DNA of 64,000 nucleotides, from NCBI GenBank assembly GCA_006176705.1, contig QRFJ01004276.1, forward strand, positions 9,933 through 73,932, written 5' to 3'. A program made the translations under genes and the position numbers. The stretch comes from Cocos nucifera (lineage: Eukaryota; Streptophyta; Magnoliopsida; Arecales; Arecaceae). Each line of letters starts with the position of its first letter. Positions within the stretch are counted from its first letter, which is position 1. Shown here piece after piece: positions 45,604-58,500 of the stretch. The notes under the pieces were generated by a model, which saw nothing but the letters and a program-made list of their open reading frames with translations, was not told the origin of the DNA and did not search any database.

Positions 45604-47503
45604 TGATGCATGCTAATTTATAGCTATGGCAAGTGCACCAGTCGATCAAGTAATAAGTGAATGAGTAGAGTATCATCCCTGGAGGATTGAAAAATAAGTA
45701 CTGAAAAGCTCTTTTCTATGCTTTATTTAGAAGATCGATTTATGAGAGTAAAAAATTAAAGAATAAAATAAAAAAATAATTAAAAATTTTAAGAAAATAG
45801 AGAGAGTGTAATTATTAGGGTTTTAAACTTAAGAGCAATGTGTTACTAAGGCAATCGATTCACTAACTCAGTCAATACAATATTTAGGTTATTAGATTAA
45901 TTTTATTTCATGTGACGGTGGAGTCTCCTAATTTATTCACTACCCTTTGGTCCAAGCATAGCAAAACTATCAATATTTATTAATTACCCTTTGGTCCAGG
46001 TGTAATTTAAATAAATATTAATGCATTAAGTTTTGTGAAACTCTCTAATTAAAATATGCTATGTTCAAAGCGCACTAAAATTCCTGCATACATATGAATT
46101 CTAATTTGATTCATAATACAAGGTATATAATTAAGAAGCAATAATATAGATGTACTTGGTCCGTAACATCTATGTTCATCAGATCAATTAGAAGATGGCT
46201 AATAATCTAAAAGCATTAAGATCAGATTTATATACTCCTCATGAATAAAATTTAAAATTAAAAATAAATTACATTGAATATTGCATCAAAAGAGTGGCCA
46301 CATCTTAGCCTTAGTAAAAGAAAATTTAGTTCATGATAACAAGTTCAAAAATAGTAAATAAAATAAAAAATATAAAAAAATTAGACTGTTTAATTACTGA
46401 AATTGATTGTCCATCGCTCTTGGTGTGGAGAACTTGGTGAAGAAGAAGCTTCTTGATCACTATTCTAATTGTCGAAAGAAAAATCTTTTTCTTTCTCTCA
46501 AAAATCTCTCTTCTCTTTCTACCTCTTTCCTCTCTTTCTCTTCTATTTTTTTTATTTCTCTGACTCTCTTTCTCTTTTTTTCTCTCTGACTTTCTTTTTC
46601 TTTTTTTTCTCTCTGACTTCCCTCTTCTTCTTTTTTTTCCTCTCTGACTTCCCTCTTCTACGGCAACAGTAGGTCTTTTATTTTTATAGGCTAAGAGATT
46701 GATTTTCCACCAAAATCCTCTTGAAATTAGGTTTAGAACTCTCAAAACAACTCAAATTAGAATTTTGGATGATTTTAACCATTGGATGTTGATCAAACGA
46801 TCTAAAAATCACTTAAAAACCCTTTAAAATATCCCAGATCAAGTCAGAATTCATGCCAGCCATCGGATCAATTATTGGATTAAATCTGGGCCATCAGATC
46901 ATGCACAAAGAAGGCTTCTGATCTTAGTTTAACGTCAGGATGAATCTCAGCCATTGGATCTCGATCGAAAGCTGTGGATGTCGTTCGTCAGCACATGTGT
47001 GTCGACCGTCCGATCAAATCCTAGTGAAAGGCACCCGTCGGATTAAACAAAATTCTTAAATTACCCTCTATAGACCATGCGCGAGTTCGATGTTGCATGG
47101 ACTGCCGCATTCTTCAGCCAATCGAAATATACTTCTTCATGTGAAATTCCCAAAATGCCCTCAAGTCGGTCCACCGTGCACCGCAAAAAATGCTGACATC
47201 AGCCTGCTGTCAGTGCTACGTCAGCGGGTTGGTCTGCTGGTGCAGTCAAATCGGGCGGTCTGCTGAGTTGGTTTTTTTGAATCGATTTTAATTGGATCAG
47301 ATTTTTTTTTTTGAAATTCAGTTTTGGGCTCGTTTGAAGTTCATTTTGTCTAAAATTTATTTCATCTGAACCAAAAAAATAAAATCTTTACATTGGTGGC
47401 CTTCTTTCCAGTATAAGATTAATAAAAGTATCAATTTTTAAAGAAATAGTTTAATTTATTTTATAATTTAATACTTTTATTAGTATATTTTTACCACTTA
47501 TCA
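45604..47503 (-). repeat. Element D 3' LTR
   Basis: In plus text starts TGATGCATGC and ends CACTTATCA. Holds a long pyrimidine tract (46485-46668, TCTCTTTCTTTC type) that creates low-complexity ORFs on both strands. Confidence 0.9.
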
Positions 47504-47519
47504 CACCCCCAACTTAGTC
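47504..47519 (-). other. Polypurine tract of element D
   Basis: Minus-strand ACTAAGTTGGGGGTG directly before the LTR start TGATAAG. Element E has the equivalent AAGTTGGGGGGTG at 62180-62192. Confidence 0.8.
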
Positions 47520-48690
47520 ATTGCTAGTCTCTTAGCAATGTTTTATTTAATCTCATATTTTAATAAGATTATCCATCACAAAGATAAAATCTTGGACTAA
47601 AGATCAAAAAGTTTAGAAAATACTATTAATTAAACATTGAGTTTCAAAAGTAAATTTTTCAGTCAATACAATTAAAAACTTTCTTAGAGTACATCAAAGA
47701 TCTATAGTACTTGTGTTCATGATGACTAACTTTAGCATTTCAGTATTAAATTAAAAGAACAAAAGTATCCTCTCTTATCACCTATTTTGATCAATTTTTT
47801 ATACATTCTCAATTTTATACTCATGAATTAAGGTAGCTTTCACACTGCCCTTTTTTTTTTTTGCTGTGCTGAGCATCCTGGCCTTTTCTTCATCATTTTA
47901 TGTGAATTTTCACACTTGACCTAGGTGCAGAGACCCAGTTACTAGGCTTTGGGCAATCCACATATACTCTATCTTTTGCACTTTATTTTTAGGTAGGTAG
48001 CTCTTTCCTTAAATTCAAGTTTTTTTGATTAGAATGTATATTAATTACTAATTTTTAGTGATAATTGAATCCTCAGTTGGCCTTATAATCAATACCTACT
48101 TTGCCTTGTTAGTGTGCATGTGCAATTAGAAGTGCTAATAGTCTTTTAATGACCTAAGTAGGCTGCTAAAAGTTGACCAACTAATCTACTTCTTTAACTC
48201 GTTACATTCATTAGCAAATAATTCTATCTTTTATCACTTGTCCAGTCTATCTTGCTCAAGATTTTCTTCTTGACACATGATTTTTTTTTTTTTTAACTTA
48301 TTCTACATTGTCTTAAAGGAGAAAGAAAAATAAAGGATGCAATAAAGGATAGGAAGGAATACACCTGATTTGGTTCAGTCTGGTTCTTTGGAGCTTTGAA
48401 ATTTTGCTTGAGCTCTCATTGATTTTTCTCTGCAAAATTAAAAATACACACCAAAGCAGTAAAAGAGCAACAACAAATTACTGAAAAATAAAAGAAAAAT
48501 GATCAAAACTAAAAAGAAAAGAAATAACCTATCTAGTAGTTCTGATTTATAGTCTTCAGCTTGACTTTCTTTGAGTTCTAAAGTGGAATCAATCTGGTGC
48601 CACTTCAATTGGAATACTTTCATGTTTGGTCGAGTCCTCTTTCAATTTGGACATTGCTAGCTTTTATAGTCTCAAACCTATTTTCTATAG
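47520..48690 (-). other. 3' untranslated region of element D
   Basis: Homologous to 62190-63000 in element E (shared phrases gctgagcatcctggcctt, gggcaatccacatatactc, ggtagctctttccttaaat). The RT-IN block expected between protease and this region is absent. The short minus ORF 48623-48438 has no recognised domain. Confidence 0.7.
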
Positions 48691-48695
48691 AATTC

Positions 48696-49413
48696 TCATA
48701 TAACTAAATTATCAATAATATCAATTAGAAAATAAGTTTGATTATCATCAGGATGTTTAGTATCTTTGAAAATATTAAAAGTAACTTGTTCGTCTTGGAC
48801 TCTAAGAATTAATTTTTCTTGTTGAACATCTATTAAAGCTCCTCCAGTAGCTAAAAAGGGTCTCCCTAAAATAAGGGGTACATCATAATCTTCTTTCATA
48901 TCAAGAACAATAAAATCAATAGGAAAAATAAACTTGTTTACCTTTACCAAGACATCCTCCACTATACCTCTTGGATATTTAATGGATCTGTCGGCTAATT
49001 GAAGAGTAATAGTGGTAGGCTTTGGTTCTCCTAGACCCAGCTTTCCTGAAAATAGAAAAAGGCATGAGATTAATACTTGCTCCTAAATCACATAAAACTT
49101 TATCAAAACTACAATCACCAATAATGCAGGGGATAGTAAAACTCCTTGGGTCTTTTAGCTTCTGTGGTAATTTATTTTGAAGTATTGCTGAGCATTCTTC
49201 ATTCAAATTTATTCTCTCATGCTCCTTCAGCTTTTTCTTATTTGTTAAGATTTCTTTGAGAAACTTGGCATACCTGGGCATTTGAGTAATAGCATCTACA
49301 AAAGGAATATTAATATGTAAATTCTTTAAAATTTTGAAAAAGTTAGAAAATTCCTTATCTGGATGCTGTATTTGTCTCTCTGGGAATGGTAGTGGCGGCA
49401 CGTAGGGCTTCAC
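48696..49413 (-). pseudogene. Element D protease region
   Basis: Minus strand, in two frames. The first part (49413-48979) reads KEFSNFFKILKNLHINIPFV, ITQMPRYAKFLKEILTNKKK and the active-site segment VLCDLGASINLMPFSIFRK (D-L-G-A variant of the retropepsin D-S/T-G). After a frameshift near 48970 it continues as EDVLVKVNKFIFPIDFIVLD and VPLILGRPFLATGGALIDVQ (48962-48696), the second hallmark of plant Athila-type proteases. Then a stop after NLVI. The RT domain that should follow is not found. Would process Gag-Pol in a complete element. Confidence 0.88.
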
Positions 49414-49513
49414 ATTTGGATCAGCAAATCGTATACCTGGAGACCATCCATCTGCTGGTTGTTTTGGTGACTGACGAATTTTAGTTGATGGTTCCTTATT
49501 TGTAGTTGGCTCT

Positions 49514-50944
49514 TCAGTCTCTTTCTTCTGATGTGGCTCCTCCAGCTTTGTACCACTTCTTAGGATGATAGCATTGACTTGCTCCCTTGGATTGGTCTCC
49601 GTGTTGCTTGGGCAAGGATCCTTGAGGTCTCTCGGAGATTATCTTAGCCATTTGACCTATTTGCATCTCCAAGTTTTGAATTGCTGCTGTTTGGTCCTGC
49701 CTAAGTTTGGCTTCCAAATTTTTTATAGTTGCTTCTTGGTTTTGCATAAATTTGACCATCAGCTCTTCCATGTTGGACTTCTTTTCAGGTACTTGGAATC
49801 CGGGGGTGGCTGTTGTGCTGCATTTTGATTGCTCCATGAGAAATTTGGGTGCTGCCTCCACCCTTGATTGTATGTGTTGGAGTAGGGATTGTTTTGTTGC
49901 GGCCTGAAAAAATTACCAATATAATTAGCTGTATCAGTTATTTTAGCAAAAGGATTACCTATCTGGCAATTGCTCGTATCGTGTCCTCCTCCACATAGGT
50001 CACAAGTAATGCTCTGAATATGCATAGCTGTTCCCTTTAAGTTGTTGACTTCGGCTCTAAGGGCTGCAATTTCAGCTAGTAAGGTTGGCACGCAATCTAC
50101 TCCCTGCACAGCTGCTAGTCTTTTTGGCATCATGCATTCTGTCTGCCATTGATAGCTATTTGATGCCATCTCATCGATCAGATCGAAAGGCTTCTTCCTT
50201 CCATTTTTTGGATTAATGGTTCCTCCTGCTGCTGCATCAATCATAGAATGATTAGTAGGAGATAAACCATTATAGAAAGTTTGTACCTGAAGCCATACGG
50301 ATAGTTGATGATGTGGACATCTCCTCAGCAGTTCCTTGAAATGCTCCCAAGCCTCATATAGTGTCTCCATGTCCATCTGCATAAAAGGAAGTGATATCGT
50401 TGCGCATCTTGGCAGTCTTGGAAGGTGGAAAGTACTTGGCTAAGAATTTTTGGGCTAGGACATCCCAAGTTGTGATAGAACCTGCAGGAAGAGAATGAAG
50501 CCAACTCTTAGCTTTGTCCCATAAAGAGAAAGGAAATAACCTTAATCTAATAGCATCATCCGACACCCCATTAATTTTAAAAGTATTGCAAAATTCAAGA
50601 AAATTAGAAATATGGGCATTCGGATCATCATGCACGTGTCCACTGAATTGGATAGTTGATTGAATCATCTGGATCATCGTCGATTTTATTTTGAAGTTGT
50701 TTGCTCATACAGGCGGTCTCTTGATGCTCGAAGCTGCATCAACTATAGATGGTGTGATGTAATCATTTAATGGATGATGTACTGGTCGAATAGCTTCATG
50801 CTGTCCTTTGATCACCATATCCAATCCTAGATTGATATCATTAGGATCTTCAGCTGCCATGTTTCTTTCTTCTTGTAGTCTTCTAATGGTTCTTTCAATT
50901 TCTGGATCTAAAGGTAGTAAGTTACTATGTCTAGTATGTATCAT
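49514..50944 (-). pseudogene. Element D gag
   Basis: Starts at ATG 50944: MIHTRHSNLLPLDPEIERTI. After an in-frame stop (TGA at about 50705) it goes on in the same frame with QFSGHVHDDPNAHISNFLEF, RLRLFPFSLWDKAKSWLHSL and FLAKYFPPSKTAKMRNDITS, the Pfam retrotransposon gag core. A frameshift near 50370 leads to LYEAWEHFKELLRRCPHHQL, TFYNGLSPTNHSMIDAAAGG and the zinc knuckle CDLCGGGHDTSNC, then NPYSNTYNQGWRQHPNFSWS, a phrase typical of Athila-type Gag. A further frameshift near 49830 leads to a Gln/Glu-rich coiled-coil piece (NMEELMVKFMQNQEATIKNL). Only one stop and two frameshifts: the best-preserved gag in the window. Confidence 0.88.
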
Positions 50945-51027
50945 GCACTGAACAAAAATAATAAAAATTAAAAATAAAATTCTAAAGTAAAGCTAGGATC
51001 AAAATTTTAATATTATTTTAGACACAA

Positions 51028-51051
51028 ACCCTGGCAACGGCGTCAAAAACT
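51028..51051 (-). other. Primer binding site of element D
   Basis: Minus strand reads TGACGCCGTTGCCAGGG after the LTR and a short AGTTTT spacer; the family PBS is TGGCGCCGTTGCCGGGG (tRNA-Asp), with two G-to-A changes. Confidence 0.85.
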
Positions 51052-52927
51052 TGATGCGTGCTAATTTATAGCTATGGCAAGTGCACCAGTCGATCAAGTA
51101 ATAAAGTGAATGAGTAGAGTATTGTCCTTGGAAGATTAGAAAATAAGTACTGAAAAGCTCTTTTCTATGCTTTATTTAGAAGACCGATTTATGAGAATAA
51201 GAAATTAAAGAATAAAATAAAGAAATAATTAAAAATTTTAAGAAAATAGAGAGAGTGTAATTATTAGGGTTTTAAACTTAAGAGCAATGGTTACTAAGGC
51301 AATCGATTCACCAACTCAGTCAATACAATATTCAGATTATTAGATTAATTTTATTTCATATGACGGTGGAGTCTCCTAATTTATTCACTATCCTTTGGTC
51401 CAGGCATAGCAAAACTATCAATATTTATTAATTATCCTTTGGTCCAGGTGTAATTTAAATAAATATTAATGCATTAAGTTTTGTGAAACCCTCTAATTAA
51501 AATACGCTGCGTCCAAAGCGCACTAAAATTCCTGCATGCATATGAATTCTAATTTGATTCATAATACAAGGTATATAATCAAGAAGCAATAACATAGATG
51601 TACTTGGTCCGTAACATCTATGTTCATCAGATCAATTAGAAGATGGCCAGTAATCTAAAAGCATTAAGATCAGATTTATATACTCCTCATGAATAAAATT
51701 TAAAATTAAAAATAAATCACACTGAATATTGCATCAAAAGAGTGGCTACACCTTAGCCTTAGTAAAAGAAAATTTAGTTCATGATAACAAGTTCAAAAAT
51801 AGCAAATAAAATAAAAAGTATAAAAAAATTAGACTATTTGATTGCTGAAATTGATTGTCCGTCGCTCTTGGTGTGGAGAACTTGGTGAAGAAGAAGAAGC
51901 TTCTTGATCACTATTCTGATTGTCGGAAGAAAAATCCTTTTCTTTCTCTCAAAAATCTCTCTTCTCTTTCTACCTCTTTCCTCTCTTTCTCTTCTTTTTT
52001 TTTTATTTCTCTGACTCTCTTTCTCTTCTTTTTTTTTCTCTCTGACTTTCTTTTTTTTTTTCTCTCTGACTTCCCTCTTCTACGACAATAGTAGGTCCTC
52101 TATTTTTATAGGCTAAGAGATTGATTTCCCACCAAAATTCTCTCGAAATTAGGTTTAGAACTCTCAAAACAACTCAAATTAGGATTCTAGATGATTTTGA
52201 TCATTGGATGTTGATCAAACGGTTCAAAAATCACTTAAAAATCCTTTAAAATATCTCAAATCAAGTCGAAATTCATGCCAGCCATCGGATCAATCATTGG
52301 ATTGAATCTAGGCCATCAGATCACGCACAAAGAAGGCTTCTGATCTTAGTTTAACATCGGGATGAATCTCAGCCGTTGGATCTCGATCGGGAGCTATGGA
52401 TGCCGTTCGTTAGCGCATGCATGTCGACCGTCCGATCAAATTTTAGTGAAAGGCGCCCGTCGGATCAAACAAAATTCTCAAATTATCCTCTGTAGACCAT
52501 GCACAAGCCCGATGTTGCGTGGACCGCTGCATTCTTCAACCAACTGGAGCACACTTCTTCATGTGAAATTTCTGAAATGCTCTCAAGTTGATCCACCATG
52601 CATCGTAAAAAATACTGACGTCAGCCTGTTGTCAGTGCTGCATCAGCGAGTCGATCTGCTAGTGCAGTCGAATCGGACGGTCTGTTGAGCCGATTTTTCT
52701 GAACTGATTTGAACCAGTTCGGGTTATTTTTTTTTTGAAATTTAATTTTGGGCTCGTTTGAAGTCCGTTTTGTTTGAAATTTATTTCATCTGAATCAGAA
52801 AAATAATATCTTCATATTGATGGCCTTTTTTCCTACATAAGATTAATAAAAGTATTAATTTTTAAAAAAATAATTTAATTTATTTTATAATTTAATACTT
52901 TTATTAGTATATTTTTATCACTTATCA
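51052..52927 (-). repeat. Element D 5' LTR
   Basis: In plus text starts TGATGCGTGC and ends CACTTATCA. Pyrimidine tract at 51935-52080. Confidence 0.9.
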
Positions 52928-54340
52928 ACAATCATTCAATAAACTAAGTTCAGTAATAAAATTTCCAAGCTTGCTACACAAATCTCCAAGCCTAGATCCT
53001 TCATCAATCTTAACCTTATTCCTCTATAAAAAAATAAAAAAGATATGAGCTACACTAGCTTAGTAAGTAAAATGTATACTTCCTTACCGGATCAAGCATA
53101 ATTTTTTCTATGATAATATAATATTTAAAAATAATAAATATTATAAAAATAAAATATTTCATAGAGTATATAATAAAATAAGTCATAAACTAGTCATGTA
53201 TGCATAAATCATGAATATTTCATAAACATGATTCATAAATCATTCTTGTTAGATATTCGTATTATGTTTCAAAATATTGCTCATAGATATTTATATTATG
53301 GTCATTTTATACTTATAATAAGGCCAATGTTCTGAATCGATAGAGTTCTTATTTCGTATGCTAACTTTATACTAGCTGGCAAGGCCTGTGTTTTTATGAA
53401 TGCTAACTCCGAGTGTCGACCTTCCCATAGAGATTTGTTCATATCTACTAAGAGCCCTTGAAATTTTAATATCTTTTTCTTGAAACATACATATACATAT
53501 TTAGAAAAATAATAAAATTCTTGCTTCATAAACATATCATTTTCAATGGTCATAATAAAACATGCTTATTATATCTCGTATGCTGATCCTTATTTTATGA
53601 AAAATATGATTTCATCAATAATAATTTATATATATGAAAACTATGATAATTTAAAAATAAATTTTGTTAAATAAATTTTATCAAATCTATTTATTATATT
53701 AAAATATAATTATTTTTTATTTGATAAATTCAATTATAAAGAAAGAAGATGGTAGATTAGGTGGTCGATCCAATAGGCTATCCATGCACCAAACCAATTC
53801 AAAGATCATCATGGATCCCTAGAAGAGGATGGCATGACTTGGTACAAGATTCATAGATCTTCATAAAGAGAGAAAGTGGGTGAAGAGAGAGAAAAATTCT
53901 AGAAAGAGAAAGAGAGAGACCCCTCTCTCTCTTTTTCTTTTCTTTTCTTTTCTTTTCTTTTTTTTATTTTCTTTTCTTCTTTCTTTGCTTGGCCAAATAG
54001 GGGACGATGGTCAATGGTGGCTGGGGGCTGAAATATCGGTGAGAGAACATGACAACAAGCAACCAACGGTGGTAATGCAAGGGATGGCTACAGTAAGACT
54101 GGCTGTTCAAGAAAACCATGGAAAAATCATTAAAAAATAAGGGATTCTTCTTTGTGGTGTTTTTCGGCCAAGTCGGTGGTCGATGGTAAGGCTTGGGGCC
54201 ATGGGGAGAATGGGAATAGAGAGAGTAGGTGGGATTGGGGCTTACCTCATGCTCCAGCAATGCCTCCGGCTCCAATTTTTAGTGAACACAATGAAAGTGA
54301 TCCTGTGAAAATTGGGAGAAAGAGAGAGGAAGAAGAGGGT
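52928..54340. repeat. LTR-like remnant, right piece
   Basis: Target sequence of element D. Text such as gagctacactagcttagtaagta and the 'ctaactccgag' passage looks like an untranslated LTR of a chromovirus-type Gypsy element, which I infer from general resemblance only. A (TTTTC)n-rich pyrimidine run lies at 53917-53985. No coding sequence is supported; the ORFs here are short and without domains. Confidence 0.4.
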
Positions 54341-54475
54341 GTTAGATGTATACCCTAGAAGTCAAGTTGGCTAATACTGGTAAACACTCTAAGGGCATAG
54401 TTTATAATTTTAACTTATTAATATTAGATTTTTTTTATTCATATTTATATTTTAATGTCCATGAATCCTCCAAGA
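54341..54475 (+). repeat. Truncated Copia A/B-family LTR start
   Basis: TGTTAGATGTATACCCTAGA, then 'gtcaagttggctaatactggtaa' and 'ctaagggcatagtttataattttaa', aligns with the first ~110 bases of the Copia A/B LTR. Homology stops near 54475; the rest is gone. Confidence 0.7.
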
Positions 54476-54953
54476 AATTAACAGATAATGATATAATCAA
54501 GACACAACACAAGAATTAGAACAAGTAGCACAAACAATAATTTATAATGGTTCGGTGCCAAACCAACATCTACATTTACTCCCTAGGTCTTTCTACTTGA
54601 AAATTCCACTATAATATTTTTAATTATAGTATGATAGGCCTTTCAACCTAATCGATTGTTTTAACATGCTCATAACCAGCCTAATTGATTTTGCATAGAA
54701 AATCAACCAAAATCTTTCCAACTAGGTCACCTTTAGACTTAGTCAATACAATATCCAATTACACATTTTGGGAAGCACACATGAGAATTTTTATATAAAC
54801 TTTAAATTATGACATATAAGGAGTTATAACTAATGGACCACACACACCCACATTTGTAGTTAATAGTATATCTCTTTCCAAATCAAAAAGGATTAGAATA
54901 AGTTTGATAAAAAAATGGCTTAGCTAAATAGAAAAGCTATCAAAGAAGAAGGA
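54476..54953. other. Copia-like leader or LTR fragment
   Basis: Contains 'ataatggttcggtgccaaacc' and 'cattcactccctaggtc'-like text, resembling Copia untranslated regions. No ORF. Source element not identified. Confidence 0.35.
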
Positions 54954-55166
54954 ATGACCATCGTCTTCAAGTCAGCTATAAAATTAGAAGAAAGCAATGA
55001 GTCGGAGAATGAAGAGGGAAAAGAAAGTGAAGATAAAGATGAGAACTTAGGGCTACTCACTAGAAGATTCAAGAAGTTTCTTATAAAAAAAGTTTTAAAG
55101 AAGAAAGAAGATGATGAAGAGAAAGAAAGAAGAAATGTCATTTGCTACAAGTGCAACAAAAAAAGA
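54954..55166 (+). pseudogene. Copia gag nucleocapsid fragment
   Basis: Reads as an acidic then basic stretch (EESNESENEEGKESEDKDEN), LLTRRFKKFLIKKVLKKKED, and the start of a zinc knuckle CYKCNKKRH: Cys 64, Cys 67, His 72. 'RRFKKFLIKK' followed by a CCHC is the usual layout of Copia gag C-termini. It is cut at the CACTA end: the His codon is the first codon of the CACTA terminus, and the last Cys is missing. No capsid part precedes it. Confidence 0.65.
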
Positions 55167-55519
55167 CACTATAAGAAATAGGGCTTTTACCGATACAAAA
55201 TTTATCTACACAAGATTTTGCATAGGTAAAAAGAACAATTGGCTATGTAAGACTAAAAACGTCAATAAAAAAGGCATTATTAGATACGCTTACAAAATAC
55301 GTCACAAAAAATAATTATCGACAAAAATATACGGTCGGCATTTAATCCAAAGACTCGATAATGGATGGTTTTAATTTTTTATTTTGGCAAATTATTTGCC
55401 GATGCAAAATTTGTGCAAGAAATAAGGCTTATTACCTATGCAAAAAATAAATGTAGGCAATTAACCTAATTACCTATGCTAATTTAGCATCGACAAAATT
55501 TTTTTCTTCTTTATTTATT

Positions 55520-58500
55520 TTTTATTTTATCAAAATATTTGTTGATGCAATATTTGCATAGGCAATGAGGTATATTGCCCATGCAAACTTAAAGCATAGG
55601 CAATTAAATTAATTGTCTATGTTTATATAGCATCAAAAAATATTTTAGCACATTTATTAATGAAATATTTGCATAGGCAATTAAGCTTATTTCCTATGCA
55701 AATGAAAACATAGGTAATTATCCTTATTGGCTATGCCTATGTAGCATCAAAAAATATTTATTAAAATAAATAAATAAATAAATAAAATAAATATTTGTCA
55801 ATGTAAAATTTGTGTAGGGAACCAGCCTCCTTGCCTATGCTTCAGGTATACATATCTCATACAGCTCATTTGCCATGCTAATTTTGCATCAAAAAATATT
55901 TTATGAAAATAAAAAATTTAATAAAAAGTAAAAACATAATTATCTATGTAAGACAATAACGTAGGCAATTAAGATTATTGCCAATGCAAATCTTACATCA
56001 ATAAATATTTTTCTATTTAACTAATTTTTTTCATAAATAATTTGCTGGTTCATACATGCACGGTTTGAATTTTATGATCACCACTATATAAATAATGAAG
56101 GTAGTAGCAAAGATCATTTATCTAAAAAATTATCTTAATTGATCGTTATTCGACCTTTTGATCATTCATTTTTTTATTTAACAGTCAAAATTATTTCATG
56201 CTAAATTGACCATGATAATAATATCTAATGATGTCAAATTTTAATAGTGTGCTATAAATATCATCAAGATTATTGTTATAAATTTTTGAATCCATCAGTA
56301 GTCTATATCTATGAGATCATCATGCGATCGTTCATGACTATTGAAATTAAATTTTATTAATTGATAAAGCTAGAGCTATCGGATCGAGATAGACTTTTAT
56401 GATAATACTCTAATGATAATTATTTAGATAATGAATGATGAAGATAAACTTTAAATTCTAAAATTATATTGATAAATTATTTATATAATAGTAAATTATT
56501 TTTAAAAATTAAAAAATTAATTAAAAAAAAATTGATGTAAAATTTGCATAGGCAATAATCCTAATTTTCTACGCTTTTACCTTACATAGGAAATTATACT
56601 TATTATCTATGCTAATTTTATGTCAGAAAATATTTTATAAAAATAAAAAATTAATAAAAAGAAAAAACATTTGTCGATGCTAAATTAGCATAAAAAATAA
56701 ATAAAATTACTTACTTAAGATCATAGCATAGGCAATTAGGGTTATTGCCTACATAAATTTTGCATCGACAAATATTTTTCTTTTTAATTTTTTTTATAAA
56801 TAATTTACTATTTCATACATGCATGGTTTGGATTTTATGACCACCACCATACAAATGATGAAAGTAGTAGCAAATGGATACCGTTTGGCCTTTTGATTAC
56901 TTATTTTTTATTTAATAGTCAAAATCATTGTATACTAAATTGATCTTGATAATGATGTTTGATTGAAGCAAAATATTAATAGTATGCTATAAATATCATC
57001 GAGATTATTAGTATAAATTTTTAGATCCATCAGTAGATTTTATTTATCAGATCATCATGCAGTCATCCATGGCCATCAAAATCAAATTTTATTGTCGATA
57101 TAGCTAGGACTACCGAATCGAGGTGACTTTTATGTTGATACTCTAACGATAATTATTTAGATAATAAAAAATAAAAATTAGCTTTAAATTCTAAAATTAT
57201 ATATAAATTATTTAGATAATCACAAATTATTTATAAAAATAAAAAATTAATTAAAAAAATATTTTATCGATGCAAAATTTGCATAGGCAATAATCTTGCT
57301 TATGCTTTTGCCTTACATAGATAATTGTACTTATTGCCTACGCTAATTTTACATCAAAAAATATTTTATAAAAATAAAAAAATTAATAAAAGATAAAAAA
57401 ATATTTTGTCGATGCTATGTTAGCATCGAAAATAAGCATAATTGCTGATGTAAGACCAAAGCATAGGTAATTAGGGTTATTGCCTATGCAAATTTGGCAT
57501 CAATAAATATTTTTTTAATTAACTTTTTTTATAAATAATTTGCCGGTTCAAACATGCATGGTTTGGATTTTATGATCACCACCGTACAAATGATAAAAGT
57601 AGTAGCAAAGATCATTTATCTAAAAAATTATCTTATAATTGGATACCATTTGGTCTTTTGATCATTCATTTTTTATTTACTAGACAAAATTATTTCGTGC
57701 TAAATTATTCATGATAATGATGTCTGATTGAAATGAAGTTTTGATAGTATGTTACAAATATCATCAAGATCATCATTACAAATTTTTGGATTCATCAACG
57801 ATCTTTATCTATCAAATCATCATGCATTTGTTCGTGATCGTCGAAATTAATTTTTTTTGATCGACATAGCTACAGCTACCGGATCGAGATGGGTTTTGTG
57901 ATAATACTCTAATGATAATTATTTAGATAATGAACAAGAAAGATGGGCTTTAAGTTTTAAAATTATACCGATAAATTATTTAGATAATAATAAATTATTT
58001 ATAAAAATAAAAAATAATTAAAAAATCTTTTATCGATGCAAAATTTGCATAGGCAATAATCCTAATTGCCAATGCTTTTGCCTTACGTAGGTAATTGTAC
58101 TTATTACCTACCCTAATTTTACATCAAAAAATATTTTATGAAAATAAAAATTTAATAAAAAGTAAAAATATTTGTTGATGCTACGTTAGCATTGGAAATA
58201 AGCATAATTACTTACGTAAGACCAAAGCATAGGTAATTAAGGTTATTACCTATGCAAATTTTGCATCCACAAATATTTTATTAATTATTTTTTTTGTAAA
58301 TTATTTATCAATTCATACCTATATGGTATGAATTTTATGATCACCATCATACAAATAATCAAAGTAGTAGCAAAGATCATTTACCAAACAAATTATCTTA
58401 TAATCGAACGCTGTTTGGCCTTTTGATCACTCATTTTATTTAACGATTAAAATCATCTCGTACTAAATTGACTATGATGATGTTAGATTGAAGTAAAATA

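Larger units (their letters stand above)
45604..52927 (-). mobile_element. Athila-type Ty3/Gypsy element D, deletion derivative
   Basis: Minus-strand element, 7.3 kb. LTRs at 45604-47503 (3') and 51052-52927 (5'), flanked by acgat (45599-45603) and acaat (52928-52932), a 5-bp duplication with one change. PBS of the Asp-tRNA type beside the 5' LTR; gag and protease present, but RT, RNase H and IN are missing. LTRs differ at 9 of about 155 bases plus one indel, all substitutions transitions, so it is the youngest complete insertion in the window. Confidence 0.9.

Noticed and set aside
46326..46745. 139-codon minus ORF rich in Lys, Arg and Glu (and 46407-46672 plus ORFs)
   Set aside because: Low-complexity product of the pyrimidine tract in the element D LTR; the same tract in the other LTR gives different ORFs.
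53880..54358. Two plus ORFs of 86 and 68 codons
   Set aside because: They start in a TTTTC-rich run and have no domain; likely LTR sequence.
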